Positions 17,043 through 25,193 of a stretch of DNA of 38,633 nucleotides are shown here, piece by piece. The stretch is taken from assembly GCA_019232935.1 (NCBI GenBank), contig JAFAMZ010000383.1, positions 1-38,633 on the forward strand, given 5' to 3'. Position 1 is the stretch's first letter, and the number at the start of each line of letters is the position of its first letter. The notes under the pieces are model-generated. The model was not told where the DNA came from. It saw only the letters and a list, made by a program, of their open reading frames with translations, and searched no databases. Origin of the DNA: Silvibacterium sp. GTDB lineage: Bacteria; Acidobacteriota; Terriglobia; Terriglobales; Acidobacteriaceae. Made by a program: the position numbers and the translations under genes.

Positions 17043-18581
17043 ATGCAACCAGGCAATCCTTCATCGTCAGCCAATCAAATCGCGAGAGCCTTGCTCCTCG
17101 CCATGCTGTGCGCCGCTCCAGCTCTTATTTGCTTCCGAACTGGAGCCGCGGCCTGCGTCGGCGATCCCGATCTCGGATGGCATCTCCGCACCGGCGAGTG
17201 GATCCTGCAGCACCATGCCGTACCGCGAGCCGATATCTACTCACGCTTCGGAGCGGGTAAGCCGTGGCAGGCCTACAGCTGGCTTTTCGAAGTACTCCTA
17301 ACCAGGCTTTATCAGTGGTTCCGATTCGATGGCGTCATGGTCTACATGGGCATCATGCTGTCCGCCATTGCAGCCGCACTCTTCCGCCTGACCAGTCGCC
17401 TGCAGCCCGACTTCACCAGGAGCACGCTGCTCACGATGGCGATTTTGACCGCACTCTCGCGCCTCTACACGCCACGCCCCTGGCTGTTCACGATTCTGTT
17501 TTTCATCCTCGAGATCGATATCCTCATGCACGCGCGCCGCACCGGAGAATCCCGCCGCCTGCTCTGGCTGCCGCCGCTCTTTGCGCTCTGGGCCAACATA
17601 CACATCCAGTTCATCGATGGGCTCATGGTGCTCGGCCTAGCGGCATGCGAGCCAGTTCTCGCGCGGTGGTGGAAGCCCTCCCTCAGCCGCCTTTCTGCGC
17701 GCAGCCTCTGGATAGCATTGCCGGCATGCATCGCTGCAGCCTGCGTGAACCCTTACGGCGCCGGCATTTACAAAGTTGCGCATGCTCTGGCCGCGCAACC
17801 CGGCGTATTGAACACGATCAGCGAAATGCATGCGCTTCCCTTCCGCTCGATGATGGATTTCCTGCTGCTCTTTCTCGCTATGGCAGCGGTTGCTGTCATG
17901 TTCAGGTTCCATCGCCTCTTCCCATTTGAGACCCTTATGCTGGCCATGGCGTTGTGGCTCTCATTCCGGTCCCAGCGGGATATCTGGTTCCTCGCCATCG
18001 TAGCCGCCGTCATTCTCGCCGAGGGCCTGCCCATTCGATCCAGCTCGCAGCAATCCGGACGAGAGTCGCTTTGGACAGTGCCATTAAGCTTTGCTGCCAC
18101 TGCACTCCTCGTCCTCGTCAGCGCTTTTGCAACTCAGATCAGAAACGACCGGCTCGAAGGCAAGCTCGCCGAAGAGATGCCGCTCAAGGCCGTACAGGTC
18201 GTTCGAGAACACCAGTATTCCGGCGCGCTCTACAACACCTACGGATGGGGCGGCTTTCTAATCTGGAACCTGCGCGAGCCGGTCAGTATCGACGGACGCG
18301 CTGCTTTCTACGGCGATGAAAGAATCGATCGCTCGATGAAGACCTGGAACGGCGGCCCCGATTGGGCCTCTGATCCCGATCTCAAGTCCGCGGGTCTGGT
18401 CATCGCGCCGGTGGACGCCGCGCTCACACAATTGCTGCGCATGGATTCCCGCTTCGAGCTTGCCTACCAGGACAAGGTCGCTGCAGTTTTTGTCGCACGC
18501 AGCCAGCAGCAGAAAAATTCATCCAGTGTGGCCACCCTCAGTCCCGCCGGCAAAGCTCATGATCCGGAGAAAAGACTGTGA
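17043..18581 (+). CDS. Large polytopic membrane protein, GT-C glycosyltransferase-like
   Basis: A 512-residue protein with many hydrophobic helices and a soluble C-terminal domain (about residue 385 onward, GALYNTYGWGGFLIWNL). After the first helix is an acidic first loop, DPDLGWHLRTGEWI at 41-54, followed by Trp/Tyr-rich PWQAYSWLFE. This resembles the Asp-containing first loop of lipid-phosphate-sugar dependent GT-C glycosyltransferases, but I cannot assign a known family. Its stop overlaps the TadG-like start as GTGA, so it is translated with the pilus proteins. Pilin or pseudopilin glycosylation is a plausible but unproven role. Confidence 0.75.
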   Translation: MQPGNPSSSANQIARALLLAMLCAAPALICFRTGAAACVGDPDLGWHLRTGEWILQHHAVPRADIYSRFGAGKPWQAYSWLFEVLLTRLYQWFRFDGVMVYMGIMLSAIAAALFRLTSRLQPDFTRSTLLTMAILTALSRLYTPRPWLFTILFFILEIDILMHARRTGESRRLLWLPPLFALWANIHIQFIDGLMVLGLAACEPVLARWWKPSLSRLSARSLWIALPACIAAACVNPYGAGIYKVAHALAAQPGVLNTISEMHALPFRSMMDFLLLFLAMAAVAVMFRFHRLFPFETLMLAMALWLSFRSQRDIWFLAIVAAVILAEGLPIRSSSQQSGRESLWTVPLSFAATALLVLVSAFATQIRNDRLEGKLAEEMPLKAVQVVREHQYSGALYNTYGWGGFLIWNLREPVSIDGRAAFYGDERIDRSMKTWNGGPDWASDPDLKSAGLVIAPVDAALTQLLRMDSRFELAYQDKVAAVFVARSQQQKNSSSVATLSPAGKAHDPEKRL

Positions 18582-19885
18582 TGAGGACAGTGGCACGTTT
18601 TAGAAATGTTCTGCAGGATGAGAGCGGCCAGGCTCTGGTTCTTGCCGGCGTGGGGATGGTTGTGATCGTTGGTTTCCTCGCGCTCGCCATCGACGTTGGG
18701 CAGTTGCGTTATGCGCAGACCAAGCTGCAGAATGCCGCGGATGCGGCAGCTATGGCCGCCGCAATCGAAATCTCTTATTGCGGCAACACCCATGCCTGCA
18801 CCGCCATGCAGACGGCGGCACAGAAAGCGCTGGCCGAGAACGGCTTCTCGGGCAGCACTGTGTATACCAACTGCGGCACTCCTGGAACCGGCTTGACCAT
18901 CGGTGTGAATCAGGGCCCCTGCGCTCTCGGCTCGACATCGAGCGACCCGCATTACGGGAGCTCCCAGTTTGCGGAAGTCGTTGTCACCTACTCGCAGCCA
19001 ACCTATTTTGCCAGAACTCTCGGCGTCAGTTCGGTCAAGATAAAGGTGCGAGCGGAAGCGGGTCTGGCAAACTCGACGAATTGTCTCTTCGTTTCCACCA
19101 ACAACACCAGCACCAGCGCAAACAATGCGCTGCTTGTGAATGGCTCTGCCTCAATTGCAGCGTCCTGCGGCATTATCGACGACGCGGGCGGCAGTTCGGC
19201 CGCCATTTTCAATGGCAACGACACAATCAATTCCGCCGGGCTGTATATTCACGGCGGTGACATAAACAACGGCAATAACACGATCAGCCCCTCGCCGACC
19301 ACCAACGCGTTAGCTGTGGCGGATCCCCTCAGCTACCTGACTGCGCCGACTGCCGGAAGCTGCACGTATACCAACGAGGTCATCAATGGCGGCAGCGGAA
19401 CGGTAACGCTGAATCCGGGCACTTACTGCGGCGGCCTGATCATCAATGGCAACGTGACCGTCAGCTTCACGTCCGGAACCTACATCATGCAGGGAAACAT
19501 GATTGTCAACGGCGGGGACACCATCTCCGGAACAGGGCTGACGTTTTATTTCAGTTCCGGCAGCCTGACCATGAACGGATCGAGCGACGCGAATCTGGTA
19601 GCCCCGACAAGCGGAACCTATGCGGGCATCCTCATCTATCAGGACTCAAGTGACAGTTCGGGGATCATTCTCAATGGCGACTCGAATTCCGTGTGGCAGG
19701 GGACACTCTATGCGCCTGCAGCCAACCTGACCCTCAACGGCGGCGGGAACCTCGCAGCCTATACGATCCTCGACACGGAAAGCCTTACCGTAAACGGCGG
19801 GGTCAATTTCACCATGGGATCCAATTACTCATCGCTTTCAGGAGGTTCGCCCGTGAAAAGCGGGGCAGCCGTTTTAGTGGAGTAG
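18578..19885 (+). CDS. tadG: TadG-related protein with NG-repeat beta-solenoid-like C-domain
   Basis: A 435-residue protein. The N-terminus is the TadG/Flp-assembly type: DESGQALVLAGVGMVVIVGFLALAIDV with a membrane helix at about 18-40, then QTKLQNAADAAAMAAA. From about residue 180 the sequence is a series of short strands punctuated by Asn-Gly: LLVNG, IFNGN, VINGG, LIINGN, MIVNGG, LTMNG, IILNG, LTLNGG, LTVNGG. This spacing suggests a beta-solenoid rather than the von Willebrand A domain of many TadG proteins. GTG at 18578 (or ATG at 18581) has GGAGA upstream and overlaps the preceding gene. Confidence 0.82.
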   Translation: MMRTVARFRNVLQDESGQALVLAGVGMVVIVGFLALAIDVGQLRYAQTKLQNAADAAAMAAAIEISYCGNTHACTAMQTAAQKALAENGFSGSTVYTNCGTPGTGLTIGVNQGPCALGSTSSDPHYGSSQFAEVVVTYSQPTYFARTLGVSSVKIKVRAEAGLANSTNCLFVSTNNTSTSANNALLVNGSASIAASCGIIDDAGGSSAAIFNGNDTINSAGLYIHGGDINNGNNTISPSPTTNALAVADPLSYLTAPTAGSCTYTNEVINGGSGTVTLNPGTYCGGLIINGNVTVSFTSGTYIMQGNMIVNGGDTISGTGLTFYFSSGSLTMNGSSDANLVAPTSGTYAGILIYQDSSDSSGIILNGDSNSVWQGTLYAPAANLTLNGGGNLAAYTILDTESLTVNGGVNFTMGSNYSSLSGGSPVKSGAAVLVE

Positions 19886-19888
19886 CTT

Positions 19889-20350
19889 ATGAAATTACGA
19901 TTACTATTGCGATTCTTTCGACTTCGCATCCTCAGATGTGAACAGGGCGCCAGCCTGGTGGAAATAGGACTGGTGCTCCCCATTTTGCTTTTCATCGTGA
20001 TGGCCACTGTGGACTTTGCACGCGGATATTATTTCGCCAACGAAGTAGCCGGCGGCGCCCGCGCAGGAGCCATTTACGGCACAACCAATCCCAGTGATAC
20101 GACTGGGATCACGAACGCCGTGAAGTACGATGCTCCGGATGTCACCGACGTCAACGTTTCTTCTTCATGGGGCTGCGAATGCTCGGATGGAACCAGCGCA
20201 TCAACCAGTTGCAGCGCGGCTCCGACCTGTTCAGCCAACGTCGTCTATTACGTCAAAGTGACAGCTACGGCAAGCTATACCACCATTCTCCCGTGGACGG
20301 GTATTCCCTCCTCCCTCAGCCTGTCCAGCACAAGCGAAATGCGTTATTGA
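19889..20350 (+). CDS. tadE: TadE-like pseudopilin
   Basis: A 153-residue protein with the TadE signature: CEQGASLVEIGLVLPILLFIVMATVDFARGYYFANEVAGGARAG around residues 17-60 has the G/XXXXE-type processing site and a single hydrophobic helix. A Cys-rich segment (GCEC, then CSAAPTC) and a beta-rich tail follow. TadE-like pseudopilins are processed by TadV and are needed for Flp pilus formation. The gene lies 3 nt after the TadG-like stop, with GTGGAG before its ATG. Confidence 0.87.
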   Translation: MKLRLLLRFFRLRILRCEQGASLVEIGLVLPILLFIVMATVDFARGYYFANEVAGGARAGAIYGTTNPSDTTGITNAVKYDAPDVTDVNVSSSWGCECSDGTSASTSCSAAPTCSANVVYYVKVTATASYTTILPWTGIPSSLSLSSTSEMRY

Positions 20351-20358
20351 GGTCACCG

Positions 20359-20859
20359 ATGAGAAGATATACGCGAAAACTGCGACGCATTTTTCAGGAG
20401 GATGCCGGCGACGCCAAGCTTGAATTTGCCATGTCGGCGATGACCCTGCTGATGGCTATTTTTGGCGCAATGGATTTTGCCCGGGCGGGTTATGTCTTTC
20501 ATTTTGTTTCTTATGCTGCGCAGCAGGGAACGCGCTATGCCATGGTCCGCGGTGCAAGCTGGGGAACTTCATGCGCTTCGGCATCCAGCAATGGCTGCAC
20601 CGCGAGCAGCTCAAATGTGCAAAGCTATGTCCAGGGGCTCGCGGGCCCGCTCATCACATCGAGCAGCATCACAGTCACGACCACATGGCCTGGCACCAAT
20701 GTAGGTGGGTCCACCGCGGGCTGTAGCACGACAAATACGGCAGGGTGCCTTGTCAAGGTGAAGGTGAGCTATCCATTTTCTTTCCCCATGTCTTTATCAT
20801 TCCTGCCGAGCATAACCAAGACGTTCACGGGAACTTCGGAAGCAGTGATTCAGTGGTAA
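20359..20859 (+). CDS. Second TadE/TadF-like pseudopilin
   Basis: A 166-residue protein with basic leader MRRYTRKLRRIFQEDAGD, then AKLEFAMSAMTLLMAIFGAMDFARAGYVFHFVSYAAQQGTRYA, the same layout as the preceding gene. The Gly before the processing site is followed by Asp-Ala-Lys-Leu-Glu, a variant of the usual motif. The extracytoplasmic part has four cysteines. The start at 20359 has GAGG 6 nt upstream. An upstream extension to 20167 overlaps the previous gene and is rejected. It may take the TadF role. Confidence 0.84.
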   Translation: MRRYTRKLRRIFQEDAGDAKLEFAMSAMTLLMAIFGAMDFARAGYVFHFVSYAAQQGTRYAMVRGASWGTSCASASSNGCTASSSNVQSYVQGLAGPLITSSSITVTTTWPGTNVGGSTAGCSTTNTAGCLVKVKVSYPFSFPMSLSFLPSITKTFTGTSEAVIQW

Positions 20860-20873
20860 AAATGAAACCCCGA

Positions 20874-20957
20874 GTGTGCTCAGAGGCGTTTCTGCAGATC
20901 CACGCCCCCCAATTGATAGGGAGCTGTGGAACAAGCATCACCGTGCACTGAGCACAC
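20874..20957. other. Candidate structured RNA or long-range inverted repeat
   Basis: GTGTGCTCAG at 20874-20883 is perfectly complementary to CTGAGCACAC at 20948-20957. Between them lie smaller possible stems: GGCG with CGCC, CCC with GGG around an AT-rich loop, and GCA with TGC. The segment falls between the last pseudopilin gene and the HAD gene. It has no tRNA T-loop motif and matches no family I know. It could be a 3' UTR structure or chance. Confidence 0.25.
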
Positions 20958-21030
20958 CGATCCAATGCACCCGTTGCCTTTCCCTACAGCAAAAATTCGA
21001 AAACCTGCCGTCTTTTGTTACGCTCAAACC

Positions 21031-21747
21031 ATGCTCAATGGTTCGCCCAGATTCGCGCCCGGCCAGACGCTTCTCATTGACGCCGACGACACTCTCTGGG
21101 AAAACAATATCTATTTCGAGCGTGCCATTGCGGCTTTCATCTCCTGGCTCGATCACCACGAGTACTCTCGCGACGAGGTCCGCCAGATACTCAATGAGGT
21201 GGAACGCGAAAACACGCGCCTGCATGGTTATGGAGTCGCCAGCTTCCGGCGCGCTCTCGTGACGTGTTTCGAGCGCCTCTCCGCCGAGCCTGTCACAGCC
21301 GACCGCCATGATCGCATCGTAAGCTTCGCCAATTGCATTATCGAGCAGGAGATCGAATTGTTGCCCGGTGTGCGGGAAACCCTGCCAGTGCTCGCCAGCC
21401 GCCATCGGCTCATTCTTATGACCAAGGGAAATCCCGAAGAGCAATCGCAGAAACTCGCTCGCTCGAGGCTCGGCGAATACTTTACCGCCGTCGAGATACC
21501 TCACGAGAAGAATCCCGAGGCATATCAAAGCGTATGCTCCCGTTACTCACTCGCGTGCGAAACCACCTGGATGATCGGCAACAGCCCTCGCTCCGACATC
21601 AACCCCGCGCTCGCCGCCGGACTGCACGCCGTCTACATCCATCACCCAAACACATGGGTGCTCGAGCACGAGAGCATCGACACAGCGCCGCCGGGTCGCC
21701 ACCTCCTCGAGATCGAAAGCTTCGCCCACCTCGACCTTCATTTCTAG
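21031..21747 (+). CDS. HAD-family hydrolase
   Basis: A 238-residue cytoplasmic haloacid dehalogenase-fold phosphatase. Motif I is IDADDTLW with nucleophile Asp17 and acid/base Asp19. Motif II is LMTKGN, motif III the Lys in HEKNPEAY, and motif IV MIGNSPRSDINPA. An alpha-helical cap (about residues 30-120) sits between motifs I and II, as in subfamily I. The substrate cannot be predicted. The start at 21031 is the nearest ATG before motif I. An earlier in-frame ATG at 20926 has no ribosome site. It is downstream of the pilus genes but not tightly linked. Confidence 0.85.
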   Translation: MLNGSPRFAPGQTLLIDADDTLWENNIYFERAIAAFISWLDHHEYSRDEVRQILNEVERENTRLHGYGVASFRRALVTCFERLSAEPVTADRHDRIVSFANCIIEQEIELLPGVRETLPVLASRHRLILMTKGNPEEQSQKLARSRLGEYFTAVEIPHEKNPEAYQSVCSRYSLACETTWMIGNSPRSDINPALAAGLHAVYIHHPNTWVLEHESIDTAPPGRHLLEIESFAHLDLHF

Positions 21748-21937
21748 AGGATAGAAACCGAGGCTCCACATTCGAACGAAGTCCCCAGGCCGGCGCGCCC
21801 TTCTTCTGGAGGTCTGAGTTCCCGATCGCTGACTCGACAGCCCTGCTCCGTGTGCCGCTATTGCAATAAATTTCAGCTATTTGCAACCCGGTGACTCCTT
21901 CTCCGTCTCTGAACTTTACCGCGATATTCTGGCTGCG

Positions 21938-23029
21938 ATGCCTGAAATGCGTGTCGTCATCGCCGGGGGAGGCACAGGCGGCCACATCATTCCCGCTCTC
22001 GCCATTGCCAATGAGCTGCGGGCAGCGTTCGGCACGAACATTCTGTTCGTCGGCACACCGCGCGGCCTCGAGTCCCGCCTCATCCCGCCTGCTGGATACG
22101 AACTCTCTCTCATCAAAGTCGGCCAGCTCAAGAATGTCTCGCTCCTCACTCGCGCCCGGACGCTGGTCGACCTGCCTCTCAGCATCATTCGCTGCCGCGC
22201 ACTTCTAAGCCGCTTCCGTCCCCATGTTGTGATCGGCGTCGGCGGATACGCATCCGGCCCCGCAATGGCGGCGGCCATTCTCGACCACATTCCTACTCTG
22301 GCCTTCGAGCCTAACGCGTATCCCGGCCTCGCTAATCGCCTCGTTGGAAAATACGTCGGAGCCGCGGCCGTCAATTTTCCCGCGGCGGCGAAATATTTCC
22401 GCAACGCCCAGGTCACCGGCATTCCCGTCCGCGAGGAATTCTTTCGCCTGCCTCCTCGCCAGCGCGACGCACCTCCGCATCTGCTCGTCTTCGGAGGCAG
22501 TCAGGGAGCCCGCATCCTCAACACGCTCCTGCCGCAAATCGCTTCTCCGCTGCTCGCCATGGTTCCGGGCCTGACTATCCTGCATCAGGCAGGTGCGCGC
22601 CACGCAAAGGAGGCACTTGCGGCATATATGGCCTGCGGAGCGCCATCCAGCCGCTGGCAGGTCTACGATTTTCTCGATGACATGCCTCGCCGCTTCGCTT
22701 CAGCTGATCTGGTGCTTTCACGCAGCGGAGCCAGCACCGTCGCAGAACTTGCCGCGGCAGGCAAGCCTTCGCTGCTGGTTCCGTTCCCACAAGCCGCCGA
22801 CGATCATCAGCGCAAGAATGCCGAAGCCCTCGTGGATGCCGGGGCCGCGCGCATGCTCGTTGAAGCAGAAGCGACCAAAGATAGCCTCCTCGCCACACTC
22901 GTCGCACTACTCAATGACCGCGCTGCTCTTGATGCGATGTCCACGCGCGCGAGAACTCTCGCCCACCCGGATGCGGTTCGCAGCATTATGGAAATGGTGC
23001 TGACGCTGAAGCAGAATGGTGTGAAATAG
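21938..23029 (+). CDS. murG: UDP-GlcNAc:undecaprenyl-PP-MurNAc-pentapeptide GlcNAc transferase MurG
   Basis: A 363-residue peripheral membrane GT28 glycosyltransferase that makes lipid II from lipid I. It has the N-terminal GGGTGGH loop at residues 10-16, GVGGYASGP, FEPNAYPGLANR and GGSQGARILN. The C-terminal UDP-GlcNAc site includes SRSGASTVAELAAAGKPSLLVPFPQAADDHQRKNA. ATG at 21938 is used; ATG at 21947 gives the commoner MRVVIAGGG start, and neither has a clear ribosome site. It is not next to ftsW, murD or murC as in a usual dcw cluster. Confidence 0.96.
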   Translation: MPEMRVVIAGGGTGGHIIPALAIANELRAAFGTNILFVGTPRGLESRLIPPAGYELSLIKVGQLKNVSLLTRARTLVDLPLSIIRCRALLSRFRPHVVIGVGGYASGPAMAAAILDHIPTLAFEPNAYPGLANRLVGKYVGAAAVNFPAAAKYFRNAQVTGIPVREEFFRLPPRQRDAPPHLLVFGGSQGARILNTLLPQIASPLLAMVPGLTILHQAGARHAKEALAAYMACGAPSSRWQVYDFLDDMPRRFASADLVLSRSGASTVAELAAAGKPSLLVPFPQAADDHQRKNAEALVDAGAARMLVEAEATKDSLLATLVALLNDRAALDAMSTRARTLAHPDAVRSIMEMVLTLKQNGVK

Positions 23030-23041
23030 ATGACCTTCAAT

Positions 23042-23077
23042 CAAAAAGCAAAAAGGCCCGCTCAGAAGAGCAGACCT
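23042..23077 (-). terminator. Rho-independent terminator of the Gly/His-rich gene
   Basis: On the minus strand AGGTCTGCTC pairs with GAGCGGGCCT (10 bp with two G-U pairs) around a TTCT loop. This is followed by TTTTTGCTTTTTGA. It begins 19 nt after the stop at 23097. On the plus strand the same stem has two A-C mismatches and no U tract, so it serves the minus-strand gene. Confidence 0.82.
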
Positions 23078-23096
23078 CGTGTTTTGAGTTAAGCCA

Positions 23097-23705
23097 TTAG
23101 CGGTGACCGCCACCACTGTGGAACCCTCCACCACCGTGGAATCCTCCACCCATCCCTCCGCCGTGGAATCCTCCGGCAGACCCGCCATGGAATCCGCCGT
23201 ACCCGGGTGTACCGTGAAACCCACTGTACCCGCCGGTGCCGTGGAAGCCATTTCCTGAATGGGTGGATCCAGGTCCGACGTAGCCGCCGCGGTTGACATA
23301 CCCGTTGTATCCATATCCGCTGCGATAGCCACTGGTTCCCGCATATCCGTGATAGCCGTAACCACCGTGGTATCCGCCGTAGCCCCCCCGGTACCCATAC
23401 GAGCCGGCATGTCCCCAACCCCAGCCGTGTCCATACCATCCGCGGTACCAGGGACCGGCGCCGATGAAGACTCCGCCAATGAACCAACTCGGACCGTAGT
23501 ACCCGGATGGGGCGCACGCGTAAGGATAATAAGGATAGTAGCCCCACTCGCAATCCGGGGGGGCCGCCACATACGCCGGCGCCGGATACTCAACCGCCGG
23601 CCCGATACCGATGCCCACAGCTACTTGTGCGTTTGCATGCGAAGGCATCAGCGCCAGGGGAACGGCCAGCAGTACAACCAACATGAACGAGCGCAGGATG
23701 CGCAT
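23097..23705 (-). CDS. Secreted Gly/Tyr/His-rich protein
   Basis: A 202-residue protein with a signal peptide (MRILRSFMLVVLLAVPLALMP, then SHANA/Q). An ordered part contains CEWGYYPYYPYACAPSGYYGP and WFIGGVFIGAGPW. The low-complexity second half is made of Gly-Tyr and later Gly-His repeats (FHGG, FHGGGM, FHGGGG). The His-rich tail could bind metal or aid surface adhesion, but this is inference. The start at 23705 has GGGAGG upstream and a terminator follows the gene. Its mature start (AQVAVGIGIGPA) resembles that of the protein at 24650-25018. Confidence 0.8.
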   Translation of the reverse strand: MRILRSFMLVVLLAVPLALMPSHANAQVAVGIGIGPAVEYPAPAYVAAPPDCEWGYYPYYPYACAPSGYYGPSWFIGGVFIGAGPWYRGWYGHGWGWGHAGSYGYRGGYGGYHGGYGYHGYAGTSGYRSGYGYNGYVNRGGYVGPGSTHSGNGFHGTGGYSGFHGTPGYGGFHGGSAGGFHGGGMGGGFHGGGGFHSGGGHR

Positions 23706-23870
23706 TTTCCAAAACCTCCCAATCACCTGATCGGCAGGTTGACCCTGCCTCCAGACCCCGTGATTTGAGCTCGCACTTCGGGTGTCTTAAAGCCTACTTC
23801 TATTAACAGAAGATGTGCGAAAAAGTTGTGAGATTCAGGACCCCGAATGAGGTTCCATAACGCTGAAAAT

Positions 23871-24509
23871 TCAGGGCTTTTGAGGCACACTCGCGGACTC
23901 GATCTGGAACGAGCAGTAGACGAACTGTTGAGGCGTTCCTCTCGGCGTCAAGTGCAATTCCTCTCTGCTCTCCACCAGCGTAAACGAGCACCCCAATTCG
24001 CTCTGAAGCGATTCGGAGTTGTAACGGACAACCGGCAGGCCGCTGCACCGGGAGGGGGCCTCCGGCCCGAAGGTGGCGATGATCGCGTGCCCGCCGGGCC
24101 GAACGCAGGAGAGCAGGCTGCAGATGTAGGCTGCACGATCTTCAGCCTCGACCAGGAAATGAAATACCGCACGATCGTGCCAGACATCGATTGAATGCCG
24201 GCGAAAAGAGAGCGCGGTCACATCGCCTGCGATCCAGCAGACCCGCTCGGCGGCCGCTCCGAGACGCTTCTTTGCTTCTTCCAGAGCGTTCGTTGAAATA
24301 TCCAGCACGGCTACTCTCTGATAACCGGCCAGAATGAGGTCATCGACGAGCGTCGCCTCGCCACCCCCAACGTCGAGAATTGCAGAAGCGGGCCCAATTG
24401 CGGCTTGCCTGATGAGATCGAGCGAAATCTCCAGATGCGGCCGATACCAGCTCACCGCCTCGGGCGCTCTGCTGCGATAGACCTCTTCCCAGTGATCCCT
24501 TGCATTCAT
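23871..24509 (-). CDS. Class I SAM-dependent methyltransferase
   Basis: A 212-residue cytoplasmic enzyme with Rossmann methyltransferase motifs: motif I ILDVGGGEATLV at 44-55, an acidic end of strand 2 (VAVLDIS), CWIAGDVTAL, the motif IV region DVWHDRAVFHFLV and a post-motif GGHAIIATFG. The N-terminal WEEVYRSRAPEAVSWYRPH is typical of a small-molecule methyltransferase subgroup; the substrate is unknown. It is on the minus strand between two small secreted-protein genes. Confidence 0.88.
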   Translation of the reverse strand: MNARDHWEEVYRSRAPEAVSWYRPHLEISLDLIRQAAIGPASAILDVGGGEATLVDDLILAGYQRVAVLDISTNALEEAKKRLGAAAERVCWIAGDVTALSFRRHSIDVWHDRAVFHFLVEAEDRAAYICSLLSCVRPGGHAIIATFGPEAPSRCSGLPVVRYNSESLQSELGCSFTLVESREELHLTPRGTPQQFVYCSFQIESASVPQKP

Positions 24510-24564
24510 TTTCTATAGCCTGGATTTCAGAATTCCACTGAAAGTCTACTCGCTAGAAAACACG

Positions 24565-24623
24565 GCACCCGGATGCGGGCACATCCGGGTGCGAGGAAGA
24601 GCGGCGCCGGGGAGACGCCGCTC
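24565..24623 (-). terminator. Tandem hairpins downstream of the small secreted-protein gene
   Basis: GCACCCGGATG at 24565-24575 pairs perfectly with CATCCGGGTGC at 24582-24592 (11 bp, 6-nt loop). On the minus strand it is followed by CGTGTTTTCT. A second stem, GAGCGGCG with CGCCGCTC (8 bp), spans 24599-24623. Together they lie just after the stop at 24650 and probably end that transcript. The first stem is strong enough to act from either side. Confidence 0.65.
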
Positions 24624-24649
24624 GCGCAACTGATCGGTGGCCTGAATCG

Positions 24650-25018
24650 CTATCGGCGTCCGTGTTCCCAGCCGCGATGATCGTAATCGCGGTCGCGATC
24701 ATAGTCGTGCCTGTCGTAGTCGCGACCATAGTAGCGGTCATCCCAATCGCGATGATAGGAGTGCTCGTCCCAGTTGCGAACGTAATAGCGGTCGCGATGC
24801 ACCCAGCGTCCCGGAACCCAGACGTTTCCTGTGTAGTATCCGCCCGTCCAGTAGAAATCCGGACCGGGGCACGCGGGAACGTAACCGCCATAGTAGCTAT
24901 AGTCCTGCGGTGCAATCTGAATCGCGATGCCAACCTGTGCCTGCGCCTTTGCAGATCCTGCAACAGCTGCAACTGCCACGATGCCAGTAAATGCGAGAGT
25001 ACGAAGAACATTTTTCAT
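24650..25018 (-). CDS. Small secreted protein with WVPGRW motif and Asp/Arg/Tyr-rich tail
   Basis: A 122-residue protein with a signal peptide (MKNVLRTLAFTGIVAVAAVAG, cleavage near AQA/Q). A short ordered domain contains IAPQDYSYYGGYVPACPGPDFYW and GNVWVPGRWVHRD. The highly charged tail has repeated RDYDR/DYDRDRDY units. Proteins with a Trp-Val-Pro-Gly-x-Trp motif form a common but uncharacterised secreted family. The start at 25018 has AAAGGAG 7 nt upstream. Its mature start AQVGIAIQIAP resembles that of the Gly/His-rich protein at 23097-23705. Confidence 0.82.
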   Translation of the reverse strand: MKNVLRTLAFTGIVAVAAVAGSAKAQAQVGIAIQIAPQDYSYYGGYVPACPGPDFYWTGGYYTGNVWVPGRWVHRDRYYVRNWDEHSYHRDWDDRYYGRDYDRHDYDRDRDYDHRGWEHGRR

Positions 25019-25193
25019 CTGAGCTCCTTTCGAGCGCGGCTTCAAATCTCTACGATTTACCGCGTCTGCCGTCTATCGAACCGCTCTGCCTGTGTGAACG
25101 AGAGCCGGGAACAATTGTTGCGGAGCTGTCGAGGAGTTTATTTCCGTGCAAGTGCGCAACTTTTGGGTGCATCGCGCATTGGTATGGCCTCAC

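Noticed and set aside
20874-20957. tRNA-like length of the inverted-repeat element
   Set aside because: No T-loop GTTCGA-type motif, no 7-bp acceptor with the correct internal stem spacing and no anticodon stem, so it is not called as a tRNA.
23100-23270. Short repeated nucleotide units resembling a direct-repeat array
   Set aside because: The repeats are codons of the Gly/His-rich tail with no unique spacers, so not CRISPR.
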